Shown: one piece after another, positions 17,601 to 25,670 of the stretch
Layout of the letters: every line of letters starts with the position of its first letter
Position numbering within the stretch: position 1 is the stretch's first letter
NCBI GenBank assembly: GCA_003511885.1
Contig: DOIX01000032.1
Location: 26,598-69,554 of the forward strand
Length of the DNA: 42,957 nucleotides
From: Cyanobacteria bacterium UBA11153
GTDB taxonomy: Bacteria > Cyanobacteriota > Cyanobacteriia > Cyanobacteriales > Coleofasciculaceae
Reading direction: 5' to 3'
Notes under the pieces: model-generated
What the model was told of the DNA's origin: nothing
The model's database searches: none
What the model saw: only the letters and a program-made list of their open reading frames with translations
Position numbers and translations under genes: made by a program

Positions 17601-18917
17601 TATAACGCTCAGAAACGGGTTAAATGGCCTGGACTAGCAGCGGTTGTGGTGAGTGTCATTAATATTATCAAAGGCTCTTATAAAAAGACAAAGAACCTTG
17701 ACGGACGAGCCACTTCAAAAATTACAGCTTTCTTATTCCATGCGGGAGGAAATGAAAATCCTTCTGTACTACTGGCAAATGCAAATAAGAGCTTTGTTGG
17801 TAGCTATGTTCTAGGGATGGGTTTTACTTTTGATGATAGTAATCCAGATGCTACTCCCATTGCTGAAATGCACCGCTTAATTGCAGAAAATCCGCGTAAT
17901 GCTGAGTGCATTTTTCCTTACATTGGTGGGGAAGAAGTGAATAGCAGTCCTACTCATGCTCATCATCGTTATGTGATTAACTTCGGGGAAATGAGTGAGG
18001 CTGAAGCGCGGGAATATCCTGATTTGATGAAGATTGTAGAGGAGAAAGTTAAGCCAGAACGAGCTAAACTCAATCAAAATACTGCGGATGGTCGTCGTAG
18101 AGCGCAAAAGTGGTGGCTTTGGGGTAGATATACACCTGCACTATTTAGAGCGATCGCGCAGTGCGATCGGGTGTTAGTTATTCCTTGCGGTGCAACAGTT
18201 CATTGTGCTTTCGCTTTCCTACCAGCCAACTGTGTTTTCTCTCACGCTTTAGCTGTTTTCGCCCTCCCCACTTACTCCACTTTCTGCACCCTCCAATCCC
18301 GCATCCACGAAATATGGGCAAGATTCTTCGGCTCATCCATGAAAGATGACCTCCGCTACACCCCCTCAGACTGCTTTGAAACCTTCCCCTTCCCCGAAGA
18401 TTGGGAAACCACCCCCACACTAGAAGCTATCGGCAAAGAATACTACGAATTCCGCGCTGATTTAATGATTCGCAATAACCAAGGACTTACCGACACCTAC
18501 AACCGCTTCCACGACCCAGACGAAAGAGATTCTGATATCCTCAAACTACGAGAACTCCACAGCAAAATGGATCGCGCTGTCCTCGATGCTTACGGTTGGA
18601 CAGACATCTCTACTGATTGTGAATTCCTCCTCGACTACGAAGAAGACACCCTCGCCCCCTCTCCCTCCGAAGGAGAGGGGAGTAAGAGGGGGAAGAAAAA
18701 ACCCTGGCGTTATCGCTGGAATGAAGAAACTCATGATGAAGTCTTAGCAAGACTGCTAGATTTGAATCAGAAACGTCATGAAGAAGAAAACTTAGGAGGA
18801 AAACACGCCGAGAAGAAAGCTAAAACCAAGGACAAAAAAAACAAAAAGAGTCGTAAATCAAAAACCAGCCCATCCACTCAATCTAATGGTCAGCAACTCG
18901 ATCTTTGGGGAGAATAG
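14697..18917 (+). CDS. drmMI: DISARM adenine-specific DNA methyltransferase DrmMI
   Basis: DrmMI is the large N6-adenine methyltransferase of class 1 DISARM and marks host DNA as self. The 1406-aa product is of the Eco57I/PglX type. It has an SAM-binding motif I DLAMGSGAF (about 598-606), motif IV NPPF (about 887-890), and C-terminal target-recognition sequence (about 1050-1300). I chose ATG 14697 (MSPDPEIFRHKEWLGL). The frame opens at TTG 14604, but the extra 31 residues are encoded by an intergenic repeat. Three in-frame hairpin repeats interrupt less conserved loops (about residues 391-420, 627-655 and 1320-1332) without breaking the frame. xisH begins 3 bp after the stop. BREX PglX is the main alternative family, but no PglZ or other brx gene is present. 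Confidence 0.85.
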   Translation: MSPDPEIFRHKEWLGLIQPVGLVVSPIALVKAQAVIDRTQAVEVQERLLEVISDEPLPGRSESKEAWIKDFTAFAGQVLEWMPEDLVGTPGQETLPETLEVVLPDYSETLKPTKAVRDLDTDSWLMLIQEATPGQSLDEIDPKVEKGQGWKATVQEKFERLLRETEIPVGLLCNGTHLRLVYAPRGESSGHLTFPVQAMCEVPGRLILGGLKLLLGADRLFNVPAERRLPKLLSDSREYQAEVSTKLADQVLDALWELLRGFQTADATVNGKLLSELAKHNPQHIYGGLITTLMRLVFLLYAEDQGLMPGDDIYQRNYSITGLHDRLREDAGNYPDTMDQRYGAWSWLLSLFRLVYDGGGATPDYLPARHGQLFDPDEYPFLEGRCYPHPLAPAPNLGAGGQDTDTPLAHLGRGGQGGEGKIPRIPDGVIYRLLDKLLILDSERLSYRSLDVEQIGSVYEAIMGFEVEVAQGLSIAVRPKDVVVNVETILAAKGKDRSQLLQDADCKLTDKGLTALKKAETTAELVAALDRRVSPRTPNLLPPGSLYLQPGEERRRTGSHYTPRKLTQPIVETTLRPVLEALGEHPTPDQILSLKVCDLAMGSGAFLVEACRQLAEKLVEVWSRESDPSPTPPLEGEGLSDSPFPGREGGWGVRSAEFANKIIPGGMGSGNEEPLVLARRLVAQRCLYGVDKNPFAVNLAKLSLWLVTLAKDRPFTFLDHALKCGDSLVGLTRREIGNFGKDSIENLPLIKLIKEKVDRAKSYRAEIQALDTRTDQDAENNVTRLKLAEQELEDTRLTGDVAVGAFFAGAGKNKKEQTEIKEEYSALVREWRKNYVLNYEAKNPQLKLQAISEKLRTEEKPIIPFNWEIEFPEVFDRENSGFDAIVGNPPFAGKNTTINSNPEGYLHWLKEIHPESHGNSDLVAHFFVRAFTILRKDGCFGLIATNTIAQGDTRSSGLRFICQNGGTIYNAQKRVKWPGLAAVVVSVINIIKGSYKKTKNLDGRATSKITAFLFHAGGNENPSVLLANANKSFVGSYVLGMGFTFDDSNPDATPIAEMHRLIAENPRNAECIFPYIGGEEVNSSPTHAHHRYVINFGEMSEAEAREYPDLMKIVEEKVKPERAKLNQNTADGRRRAQKWWLWGRYTPALFRAIAQCDRVLVIPCGATVHCAFAFLPANCVFSHALAVFALPTYSTFCTLQSRIHEIWARFFGSSMKDDLRYTPSDCFETFPFPEDWETTPTLEAIGKEYYEFRADLMIRNNQGLTDTYNRFHDPDERDSDILKLRELHSKMDRAVLDAYGWTDISTDCEFLLDYEEDTLAPSPSEGEGSKRGKKKPWRYRWNEETHDEVLARLLDLNQKRHEEENLGGKHAEKKAKTKDKKNKKSRKSKTSPSTQSNGQQLDLWGE
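15871..15941. repeat. Hairpin repeat pair inserted in frame in drmMI (insert 1)
   Basis: Two hairpins sit side by side in the coding sequence. One has an 11-bp perfect stem, 15871-15881 with 15887-15897. The other is G/C-rich with arms 15913-15924 and 15930-15941 and one mismatch. The encoded peptide is Gly/Pro/Ala-rich (PLAPAPNLGAGGQDTDTPLA), unlike the enzyme around it. Confidence 0.8.
16588..16645. repeat. Hairpin repeat pair inserted in frame in drmMI (insert 2)
   Basis: An imperfect hairpin at 16588-16610 is followed by an 11-bp perfect stem (16621-16631 with 16635-16645, loop GGC). The encoded peptide is PTPPLEGEGLSDSPFPGREG. The repeats resemble dispersed G-rich palindromic elements of cyanobacteria. 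Confidence 0.8.
18656..18680. repeat. Hairpin repeat inserted in frame in drmMI (insert 3)
   Basis: A 9-bp perfect stem, 18656-18664 with 18672-18680 and a 7-nt loop, lies near the 3' end of drmMI. It encodes APSPSEGEG just before a Lys-rich tail. Confidence 0.75.
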
Positions 18918-18920
18918 CAA

Positions 18921-19334
18921 ATGGCAAAAGACATCTACCACGATACCGTAAAAACTGCCTTAGAGAAAGACGGCTGGACAATTACAGAAGAACTACTCCG
19001 ACTCACAATAGGCTCTCGCTCAGTCTACATCGATTTAGGAGCCGAAAAACTCATCGCTGCTGAAAAAGAAGGACGTAAAATTGCCATTGAAATTAAAAGT
19101 TTTGTAAGTCCCTCACCTGTCAATGACCTAGAAAATGCTTTAGGTCAATACATCCTTTATCGAGATGCTCTGAAACGCTCTCAACCCCAACGTATTCTTT
19201 ATTTAGCGATTTCAGATGAAGTCTATCTGGATTTCTTTCAAGAAGAGATCGCCCAAATGGTAATAGAGGAACAAAAGCTTAAATTGATTATTTTCGATGC
19301 TAACAAAGCAGAGGTTGTCAAATGGATAGAATAG
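18921..19334 (+). CDS. xisH: XisH-family protein (PD-(D/E)XK nuclease-like)
   Basis: XisH was named as a control factor for excision of the fdxN element in heterocysts. The family is widespread in cyanobacteria and has a restriction-endonuclease-like fold. The 137-aa product begins MAKDIYHDTVKTALEKDGW and shows the nuclease-like core: Asp in YIDLGAE (about 37-43) and E-x-K in IAIEIKSF (about 54-61), followed by Gln-Tyr in LGQYILYRDAL (about 74-84). A GGGGAG ribosome site inside the end of drmMI precedes the ATG by 8 nt, and only 3 bp separate the genes. xisI overlaps its 3' end by 13 bp. No excision element is visible, so a role inside the DISARM operon is more likely than the original xis role. 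That role is inference. Confidence 0.9.
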   Translation: MAKDIYHDTVKTALEKDGWTITEELLRLTIGSRSVYIDLGAEKLIAAEKEGRKIAIEIKSFVSPSPVNDLENALGQYILYRDALKRSQPQRILYLAISDEVYLDFFQEEIAQMVIEEQKLKLIIFDANKAEVVKWIE

Positions 19335-19657
19335 ATGAATATCGAGACATTATTGAACAGATCTTAGAAGAACATCATCGCATTCCTTATAGTCACGGAG
19401 AAATTAAAAGTAAGTTGATAATTGACCAAGAGCGTAACAACTTCTTACTAATGAATGCAGGTTGGGACGGCAAACGCAGGATTCATGGTTGTGTTGTTCA
19501 CGTCGAAATAATTGAAGGTAAAATTTGGATTCAAAGAGATGGAATCGAAGATGGAATTACCGATGAACTCGTCGCAGCCGGAGTTCCCAAAGACAAAATC
19601 GTTTTAGCTTTCCATCCGCCTTACGTGCGACAACACACCGGATACGCTGTTGCTTAA
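19322..19657 (+). CDS. xisI: XisI-family protein, partner of XisH
   Basis: XisI is the usual downstream partner of XisH; the pair is found together throughout cyanobacteria and its biochemical role is not settled. The 111-aa product has the family pattern: an N-terminal helix MDRIDEYRDIIEQILEEH, the NNFLLMNAGWDGKRRIHGC strand pair (about 39-58), WIQRDGIEDGITDELVAAGV (about 70-89) and the C-terminal IVLAFHPPYVRQHTGYA. The ATG lies inside xisH (13-bp overlap) with an AGAGG site 7 nt upstream, which indicates translational coupling. It lies within the DISARM operon between drmMI and drmA. Confidence 0.9.
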   Translation: MDRIDEYRDIIEQILEEHHRIPYSHGEIKSKLIIDQERNNFLLMNAGWDGKRRIHGCVVHVEIIEGKIWIQRDGIEDGITDELVAAGVPKDKIVLAFHPPYVRQHTGYAVA

Positions 19658-19680
19658 AGTTCTTGATTCAGCTTCATTCT

Positions 19681-20058
19681 ATGACACAAAACCTTGAAGA
19701 AATATTGGGGATAACGATTACCGAATATACCCCAAATGCCATCAAATTTGAGGGCTTATCTCTGGAAACCTTACAACAGATTCTTGCCGAAGGATACACC
19801 ACAGCATCGGCAAGTTTTAATGCGGCTCCATCCGTTGGTTCATTTATCGAATTCGGTCAGCGTTGCCAAGAAAATGGGGTAAAAGCAGCCTTTGACGGGA
19901 TAGCCTTTGCTAATAGAGAAACTCCTAATTTAGTTATTGATGCAATAACCGTTATCGGTGTCAAAGACTTAGATTTTGCCGGGGAATTTGTGCAATTTGT
20001 TTGGGGTTGTGATGAAATAGAAATTAGTTCTCAAAAATTATTTGCCTGGTGGGATTAA
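19681..20058 (+). CDS. Unrecognised 125-aa protein inside the DISARM operon
   Basis: I do not recognise this family. The 125-aa acidic product has no membrane segment, signal peptide or Cys cluster (two Cys, about 64 and 110). Predicted order is helix, strand, helix (SLETLQQILAEGYTT), then a hydrophobic strand-rich C-terminal half ending in the aromatic FAWWD. The ATG at 19681 begins MTQNLEEILG. A TTG at 19663 is in frame but less likely. It starts 23 bp after xisI and ends 36 bp before drmA, so it is co-directional and probably co-transcribed with both. It could be a partner or inhibitor of XisHI or an accessory defence factor; the sequence does not decide. Confidence 0.7.
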   Translation: MTQNLEEILGITITEYTPNAIKFEGLSLETLQQILAEGYTTASASFNAAPSVGSFIEFGQRCQENGVKAAFDGIAFANRETPNLVIDAITVIGVKDLDFAGEFVQFVWGCDEIEISSQKLFAWWD

Positions 20059-20080
20059 AAAGATGGGGAACAATACACTT

Positions 20081-20097
20081 AAGGAGACTTGCTCGTG
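20081..20097 (+). promoter_or_regulatory. Ribosome-binding site that fixes the drmA start
   Basis: AAGGAG at 20081-20086 is 8 nt from a GTG at 20095 but only 2 nt from the upstream TTG at 20089. This spacing favours GTG 20095 as the start codon. Confidence 0.7.
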
Positions 20098-23000
20098 ACA
20101 ACCTCAGCCGCCGTCAGAACTCGACTGATAGACACTCTCCAACTCGACTTGGTAGGACCCACGACCGATGATATTGACCACGCTGAGGAAATCTTACCCC
20201 AAGCTCCCTCCCTCTGGTATCTGACAGGCTTTCTGGTTCCCTACGAAGCCTCATTCGAGCAACGTTCTGATGATACCGGGGATGATGAACTTGACCAACT
20301 CAGCCGCAAAGGAACAGGGGATGATGAATCCACACCTGAAGCAGCTTCGGCTCGTAAAGCTTTTTTTCCTTCTTCAATGGGATTAAGTGTTCTCATTCCC
20401 CAGAATACTACGGAACTAAATGTAACAGTTGAATGGGGTGATTATTGCCCTCTTCCTCAAGCAGAAGAAGAGGAAGAAAAAGCCGAAACAGGATTACAAA
20501 ATCGCACCTCAAAACGTTGGCAAAGAACTCCTTTCAAGCAATCTCTTCAAGTTCCTCTCAGTTCATTTTCTAGTAGTAAAGAGCGAACCCATAAACTCGA
20601 TATTCCTAATAGTGACGGACTACAACTTGTCCTTACTAGTCGCTCAGTCCAATATCCTAACTGTCTCCCTAGTGGTACTCGTTCTCTGGCTCTATTTTTA
20701 GTCAATTATCGCCGTCCTGCTGCGGATACCGAGCGAGATAGTAAGTATATTTTTCAAGCAAAACTAACCGTTACAACGACTGATTCTTTTGTCCCTCGTC
20801 CCAATCCCAGAGGACAGAATAATGATGATTGGGATGAAAGTGTTGCTGACTTACAATATCGGGATGATTATGAGTATGCTGTGGGGCATAATGTCTCAGC
20901 CATAGCTCATCTCAATCCAGATAACAGTTGTAACCAAGTCTGCACCGCCTGGATACCTACCGCTGATTTGGAAAAAGTTATCCCAGCAGAAGTCGAAGGG
21001 GTAGAATTGGCAATGGAAAAGATCGCCGCTGCTCCTGATGCAACAGCCGTAAGGCAAATGCTCGGTGGTATCATTACAGCTTATACTCAGTGGATAGCCG
21101 CACAAAAAACAGACATTCCCAAAGATTCCCCTCAACGTAACCAGATAGCCCAAAAACTCTTAGAACGAGCTGAAATTGCCAATAAACGTATTGAAGCCGG
21201 ATTGCAAGCCCTTGATGACCCACAAACCCTAGAAGCCTTTCAAATCGCCAATCGCGCCATTGCTACTGCTATCCGTCAACGGATCACCCACGACACAGAT
21301 AAAACCCCTAGTGAGCTTTCTCCCCCTAAATGGCGGTTGTTTCAGATTGCCTTCTTACTAATGAATATCCCAGGCATTGCTGAACCCCTCCATGATGACC
21401 GAGAATTAGTCGATTTGCTCTTTTTCCCCACAGGTGGTGGTAAAACAGAAGCCTATCTCGGTTTAGCTGCCTTTACCTTAGTACTACGGCGTTTACAAAA
21501 TCCAGGTATCGACTCAGCCGGGATGAGTGTGCTGATGCGCTACACCTTACGCCTGTTAACCCTCGACCAATTAGGTCGTGCAGCGACCCTAATTTGTGCC
21601 TTGGAACTGGAACGGCAGAAAAATCCCGATAAACTTGGTTTATGGCCGTTTGAGATAGGCTTATGGGTGGGAATGACGGCAACCCCTAACAAAATGGGAC
21701 GTAGGGGAGATAACGACCAATATTCAGCACGTTCTCGCACTATTGCTTTTCAGAATGATAGCAGAAACAAGCCCTCTCCGATTCCCTTAGAAAATTGCCC
21801 CTGGTGCGGTGAAAAGTTTGGGGTGAATTCCTTTCAACTCCTACCCAATCCTGACCAACCCACCAACCTCAAGATTATTTGTTGTAACCGCAAACAGCAT
21901 AGTGATGGACAACCTCGCTGTGCATTTCGCAGTAAGAACCCCTTACCCATTATCGCCATTGATGAACCCATCTACCGAAGGCTACCCTGCTTTATCATTG
22001 CCACAGTAGATAAATTTGCCAACTTACCCTGGATTGGTCAAACAGGGGCTTTATTTGGTCAAGTCACCCACTACGCTCAAGATGGGTTCTATGGACCAGC
22101 AGATCCCAACAAGTCGGGAAATCTCCTCAATAACGGGAAACTGCTACCACCAGACTTAATTATCCAAGATGAACTCCACCTCATCTCTGGTCCTCTAGGA
22201 ACAATGGCTGGATTGTACGAAACAGCCATTGATGCTCTCAGTAGTCGGGAGATCAACAGTCAAACCATCCGACCAAAGATTATTGCTTCTACAGCAACCG
22301 TCCGTCGAGCCTCTCGACAAATTCGGGGACTATTCGGACGAACTCGCGTTGATGTCTTTCCCCCTCCTGGTCCTAACCGCCGCGACTCCTTCTTTGCCAA
22401 AACCGCATCAGCTACGGAACGAAATCCTCGCACCTATGTGGGAATTGCTGCTCAAGGTCGTAGTCTCAAAGTGGTTATGCTGCGTACCTACCTAGCATTA
22501 TTAGGTGCAGCCCAACAGGAATGGAAAGCAGCAGGAGGAGCAAAAAATACTCAAAACCCCGCAGACCCCTACATGACCCTCTTAGGATACTTTAACTCCC
22601 TACGGGAATTAGGAGGAAGTCGCCGGATTGTTGAAGATGAAGTGAATGCTCGTTTGGCTCGTTATAGTTCACGACATCGAGAAAATGAAACCTCTGGTTC
22701 CTTTGCTAACCGCAAAATTGATGATGAACCCTGCGAACTCACCTCACGAGTCAGCACCAATAAAGTTGCTGAAACCAAAGCAAGGTTACAGCTTCCCTTT
22801 CAGGAAAAGCAACGGGTAGATGTAGTACTAGCCACCAACATGATTTCCGTGGGTTTGGATATCACTCGCTTAGGCTTAATGGTGGTTTTAGGACAACCGA
22901 AAACGGCTGCGGAATATATCCAAGCTACCAGTCGTGTCGGACGGGATGAAAATCGACCGGGTTTAGTCGTCACGCTACTCAATGTGCATCGACCCAGAGA

Positions 23001-23541
23001 TCGCTCTCACTACGAAAGGTTCCAATCCTGGCATACCTCATTCTACCGCGCTGTTGAAGCCACCAGCGTCACACCCTTTTCTCCTCGTGCTGTAGATAGA
23101 GGTATTGCCGGAGTAACTGTTGCTTTGGCACGATTGGGTAAGTCTGAATTAACAGCTCCTCTCAAAGCAGCAGATATCGGTCAGTATCGACAAGAGCTAA
23201 ACTTTGTGGCAGAGACTATCGCCCAACGTGCTGAAATACATGATGAGGAACTCAATGGAACTGAAGCTGATGAACTTCGCCAGAAAATCATAAAGCGTGT
23301 TAATAACCTCTTAGATGCTTGGGAAGACATTGCTGTGGATAAAGGACAACTCCAGTACCAACAGGAAGTAGGTGTTGCACCCCCTTTACTCCAAGATTTT
23401 TTAGATCCAGACTTGAAGAACCAACCTCCTATTATCCAGAAATTCAAAGCCCAACGCAGCTTGCGAGATGTCGAACCTGTGGTCAACCTGTGGGTGAGGA
23501 ACCCTAATAATGTTGAGGAAGTAGAGGAGGAAATGTCATGA
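20095..23541 (+). CDS. drmA: DISARM helicase DrmA
   Basis: DrmA is the large SF2-type helicase of DISARM and forms a complex with DrmB that loads on phage DNA. The 1148-aa product has Walker A FFPTGGGKT (about 443-451), a DE-box QDELH (about 691-695), and motifs V/VI in TNMISVGLDITRLGLMVVLG and ATSRVGRDENRPG (about 915-960). A zinc-ribbon-like insertion lies between motifs I and II (CPWCGEKFG near 565, then CC and C further on). The N-terminal 400 residues are family-specific. Start choice rests on the AAGGAG site. The stop overlaps the drmB start (ATGA), which indicates coupling. It is a core DISARM gene present in both classes. Confidence 0.92.
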   Translation: MTTSAAVRTRLIDTLQLDLVGPTTDDIDHAEEILPQAPSLWYLTGFLVPYEASFEQRSDDTGDDELDQLSRKGTGDDESTPEAASARKAFFPSSMGLSVLIPQNTTELNVTVEWGDYCPLPQAEEEEEKAETGLQNRTSKRWQRTPFKQSLQVPLSSFSSSKERTHKLDIPNSDGLQLVLTSRSVQYPNCLPSGTRSLALFLVNYRRPAADTERDSKYIFQAKLTVTTTDSFVPRPNPRGQNNDDWDESVADLQYRDDYEYAVGHNVSAIAHLNPDNSCNQVCTAWIPTADLEKVIPAEVEGVELAMEKIAAAPDATAVRQMLGGIITAYTQWIAAQKTDIPKDSPQRNQIAQKLLERAEIANKRIEAGLQALDDPQTLEAFQIANRAIATAIRQRITHDTDKTPSELSPPKWRLFQIAFLLMNIPGIAEPLHDDRELVDLLFFPTGGGKTEAYLGLAAFTLVLRRLQNPGIDSAGMSVLMRYTLRLLTLDQLGRAATLICALELERQKNPDKLGLWPFEIGLWVGMTATPNKMGRRGDNDQYSARSRTIAFQNDSRNKPSPIPLENCPWCGEKFGVNSFQLLPNPDQPTNLKIICCNRKQHSDGQPRCAFRSKNPLPIIAIDEPIYRRLPCFIIATVDKFANLPWIGQTGALFGQVTHYAQDGFYGPADPNKSGNLLNNGKLLPPDLIIQDELHLISGPLGTMAGLYETAIDALSSREINSQTIRPKIIASTATVRRASRQIRGLFGRTRVDVFPPPGPNRRDSFFAKTASATERNPRTYVGIAAQGRSLKVVMLRTYLALLGAAQQEWKAAGGAKNTQNPADPYMTLLGYFNSLRELGGSRRIVEDEVNARLARYSSRHRENETSGSFANRKIDDEPCELTSRVSTNKVAETKARLQLPFQEKQRVDVVLATNMISVGLDITRLGLMVVLGQPKTAAEYIQATSRVGRDENRPGLVVTLLNVHRPRDRSHYERFQSWHTSFYRAVEATSVTPFSPRAVDRGIAGVTVALARLGKSELTAPLKAADIGQYRQELNFVAETIAQRAEIHDEELNGTEADELRQKIIKRVNNLLDAWEDIAVDKGQLQYQQEVGVAPPLLQDFLDPDLKNQPPIIQKFKAQRSLRDVEPVVNLWVRNPNNVEEVEEEMS

Positions 23542-25403
23542 ATCAAAAGAAAAAACAATCCCCCTCTGGAGAAATCCGCCAAAGTCAGATGCTTTCTACA
23601 TTCGGTCCCGGATCGATGGTAGACTTACCAGAGCATTCTGTTTTGATTGGCGGTCTTAACCACTGGCAAGGCTATCGCAACCAACCCATCTATGAAGAAC
23701 GTCTAGCAGCAAGAGTTTCTGAGCTTTTAGGGGTAGCCAGAATTGATATGTACGCACCCCCTGCGGCTGAACAAGACCCCTCAGCTCCCCGTACTGGGGT
23801 TACTGCTTTTACCTTTCCTAGTTGGTTTGTCGCCCAGATTTCTGATGTTAAATGGCAAGCCAAGAGTGGGAAAGAGTATCAGACTCGACCCTTGCTCCCC
23901 TGGTCTCGTTTAGTAAAGGGGAAATATCTCAACGACAATAAGAAAAAAATCCCGGTTGTGCCTGTACGTTTTGTCCAGGCTTGTTTGAATGGTCATATCA
24001 GTGACATTGACTGGTATCATTTTGTTAATCCCGATTGCCGTAGTAATTGCCCTGCACCACTTTGGTTAGATGAAGGGGGTACAGGAAATGACTTCGCTGA
24101 TATTTTCGTGCGCTGTGAGCAGTGTAAAAAACGTCGTCCCCTTTCCGATGCAACCATACCCGGTCGCAATGTTTTGGGGTATTGTAAAGGTCAGCGTCCC
24201 TGGTTAGGTCAAGGTGCATTAGAGGAATGTATTGCCCGTGACAAGGATGTACCAGAAAAGAATCGTCTTTTGGTTCGCTCTGCCAGTAATGCCTATTTTG
24301 CTCAAACGTTAAGTGTTATCTCGATTCCCGACTCAGACCAAAAGCTCAAAGATGCCGTGAGTCAAGTCTATGAAGACTTTCTCAAGTATGCTGAGGATGC
24401 CGATGACATTGGCAAGGAACGCAAGAAAAAGCGAGTTGCTGATGCGTTGGAAGATTTTACGGATGATAAGGCAGTTTGGGCAGAGGTTCAACGACGGTTG
24501 AGTGGAGAACAGCCTAAACCCAAAAGTATCAAGCAAGTTGAAATTGAAGCCTTATTATCCAGTCCTGATGAAGTGGGAGAGGATGTCCCGGAGGGAGATT
24601 TCTATGCTCGTACCCGCAAAATTAAGGATTTGCCGCCAGTACTCGCCTCACGAGTAGAGCGAATTGTTCTGGTACACCGCCTCCGAGAAGTGATAGCCCA
24701 AGTGGGCTTCACCCGCTTTGAGGCAGAGATGCCAGATATCGACGGTGAATTATCCCTAGAGGTACGGAGAGCAGCGTTAGATGTTGAACCTACCTGGGTT
24801 CCTGCAATTGAGAATAAAGGAGAGGGAGTCTTCATTGCCTTTAATAAGGCTGCCATAGAGGAGTGGCGAAACTCTCAGGCTGTTAAGAACAAAGGTCATG
24901 AACTTCTGTATGGGTTTAACCAGTGGTGTGAACGCCGCAAAATTCCCAAAGATAAAGCACATTTTCCTGGACTTCCCTATATCATGCTCCATTCTCTCTC
25001 CCATTTGTTAATCACTACCGTATCCCTTGAATGTGGCTATGCTGCTAGTTCGATTCGAGAACGTATCTATGCTGGAGAGTCAGGATACGGCATCTTACTC
25101 TATACCGGAACTTCTGGTTCTGAGGGAACCTTGGGCGGATTAGTAGAAGTTGGTAAACGCATTGAACATCATTTAGCAACCGCCATTGAATTTGGTAAAC
25201 TTTGTTCTAATGACCCCGTTTGCGCTCAACATAAGCCTGATAATACGCAAGAAGAACGCTTCCTACATGGGGCAGCTTGCCATAGCTGTTTGTTGATTGC
25301 AGAAACTTCCTGTGAACGTCGCAACGAGTTTTTAGATCGAGCATTAGTTGTCAATACTGTTGAAGAACTGGGAGCTGCATTTTTCCCAGATCAATTGGGC
25401 TAA
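23538..25403 (+). CDS. drmB: DISARM DUF1998 protein DrmB
   Basis: DrmB is the DUF1998 partner of DrmA; the DrmAB complex is the sensing/DNA-binding core of DISARM. The 621-aa product has an N-terminal part beginning MNQKKKQSPSGEIRQSQMLS, a zinc-binding region (CLNGH near 150, CRSNC near 168, CEQCKKRRP near 194, then YCKG) and a C-terminal DUF1998 domain (about 480-605). That domain includes LSHLLITTVSLECGYAASSIRERIY, GTSGSEGTLGGLV and Cys-rich ends (CSNDPVC, CHSC, ETSCERRN). A GGAGG site precedes the ATG and the start overlaps drmA by 4 bp. No drmC follows: the next gene on this strand is a DegT-family aminotransferase 267 bp away. Confidence 0.92.
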   Translation: MNQKKKQSPSGEIRQSQMLSTFGPGSMVDLPEHSVLIGGLNHWQGYRNQPIYEERLAARVSELLGVARIDMYAPPAAEQDPSAPRTGVTAFTFPSWFVAQISDVKWQAKSGKEYQTRPLLPWSRLVKGKYLNDNKKKIPVVPVRFVQACLNGHISDIDWYHFVNPDCRSNCPAPLWLDEGGTGNDFADIFVRCEQCKKRRPLSDATIPGRNVLGYCKGQRPWLGQGALEECIARDKDVPEKNRLLVRSASNAYFAQTLSVISIPDSDQKLKDAVSQVYEDFLKYAEDADDIGKERKKKRVADALEDFTDDKAVWAEVQRRLSGEQPKPKSIKQVEIEALLSSPDEVGEDVPEGDFYARTRKIKDLPPVLASRVERIVLVHRLREVIAQVGFTRFEAEMPDIDGELSLEVRRAALDVEPTWVPAIENKGEGVFIAFNKAAIEEWRNSQAVKNKGHELLYGFNQWCERRKIPKDKAHFPGLPYIMLHSLSHLLITTVSLECGYAASSIRERIYAGESGYGILLYTGTSGSEGTLGGLVEVGKRIEHHLATAIEFGKLCSNDPVCAQHKPDNTQEERFLHGAACHSCLLIAETSCERRNEFLDRALVVNTVEELGAAFFPDQLG

Positions 25404-25670
25404 TCCGAGCTGCTACAAGTCTGATGGGTTCGTTGTTGTTCGCCAGATTGAGGGGCTAATTTAAGCAGATCAGCTCTGGTTGAAAAGCTTATCCTGTAAG
25501 ACTTTTCGCCATATTTCTCACCCCATAAGCCACTGAAGTGGTAACTAGAGGCGTACCGATCGCAAACTTTACCATAACTCTCTCATCTAGGGGTTTGCAT
25601 CACAACGAAAATTAGACATAAATAGATAAGAGGGAGAGTACCCCTTGTCACCAACACACCCTTATTGAAA
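25404..25670. other. Gap after drmB; expected place of drmC, none seen
   Basis: No open frame resembling a phospholipase D nuclease (HxK motifs) is found on either strand. There is no obvious remnant. A promoter for the following gene group is probable but I could not assign one. Confidence 0.6.

Noticed and set aside
14697..18917. BREX system (PglX)
   Set aside because: No PglZ, BrxC, BrxA/B or Lon-like gene in the window; drmA and drmB give DISARM.
18921..19657. Excision element controlled by XisH/XisI
   Set aside because: No recombinase gene, no interrupted host gene and no attachment repeats are seen around the pair.
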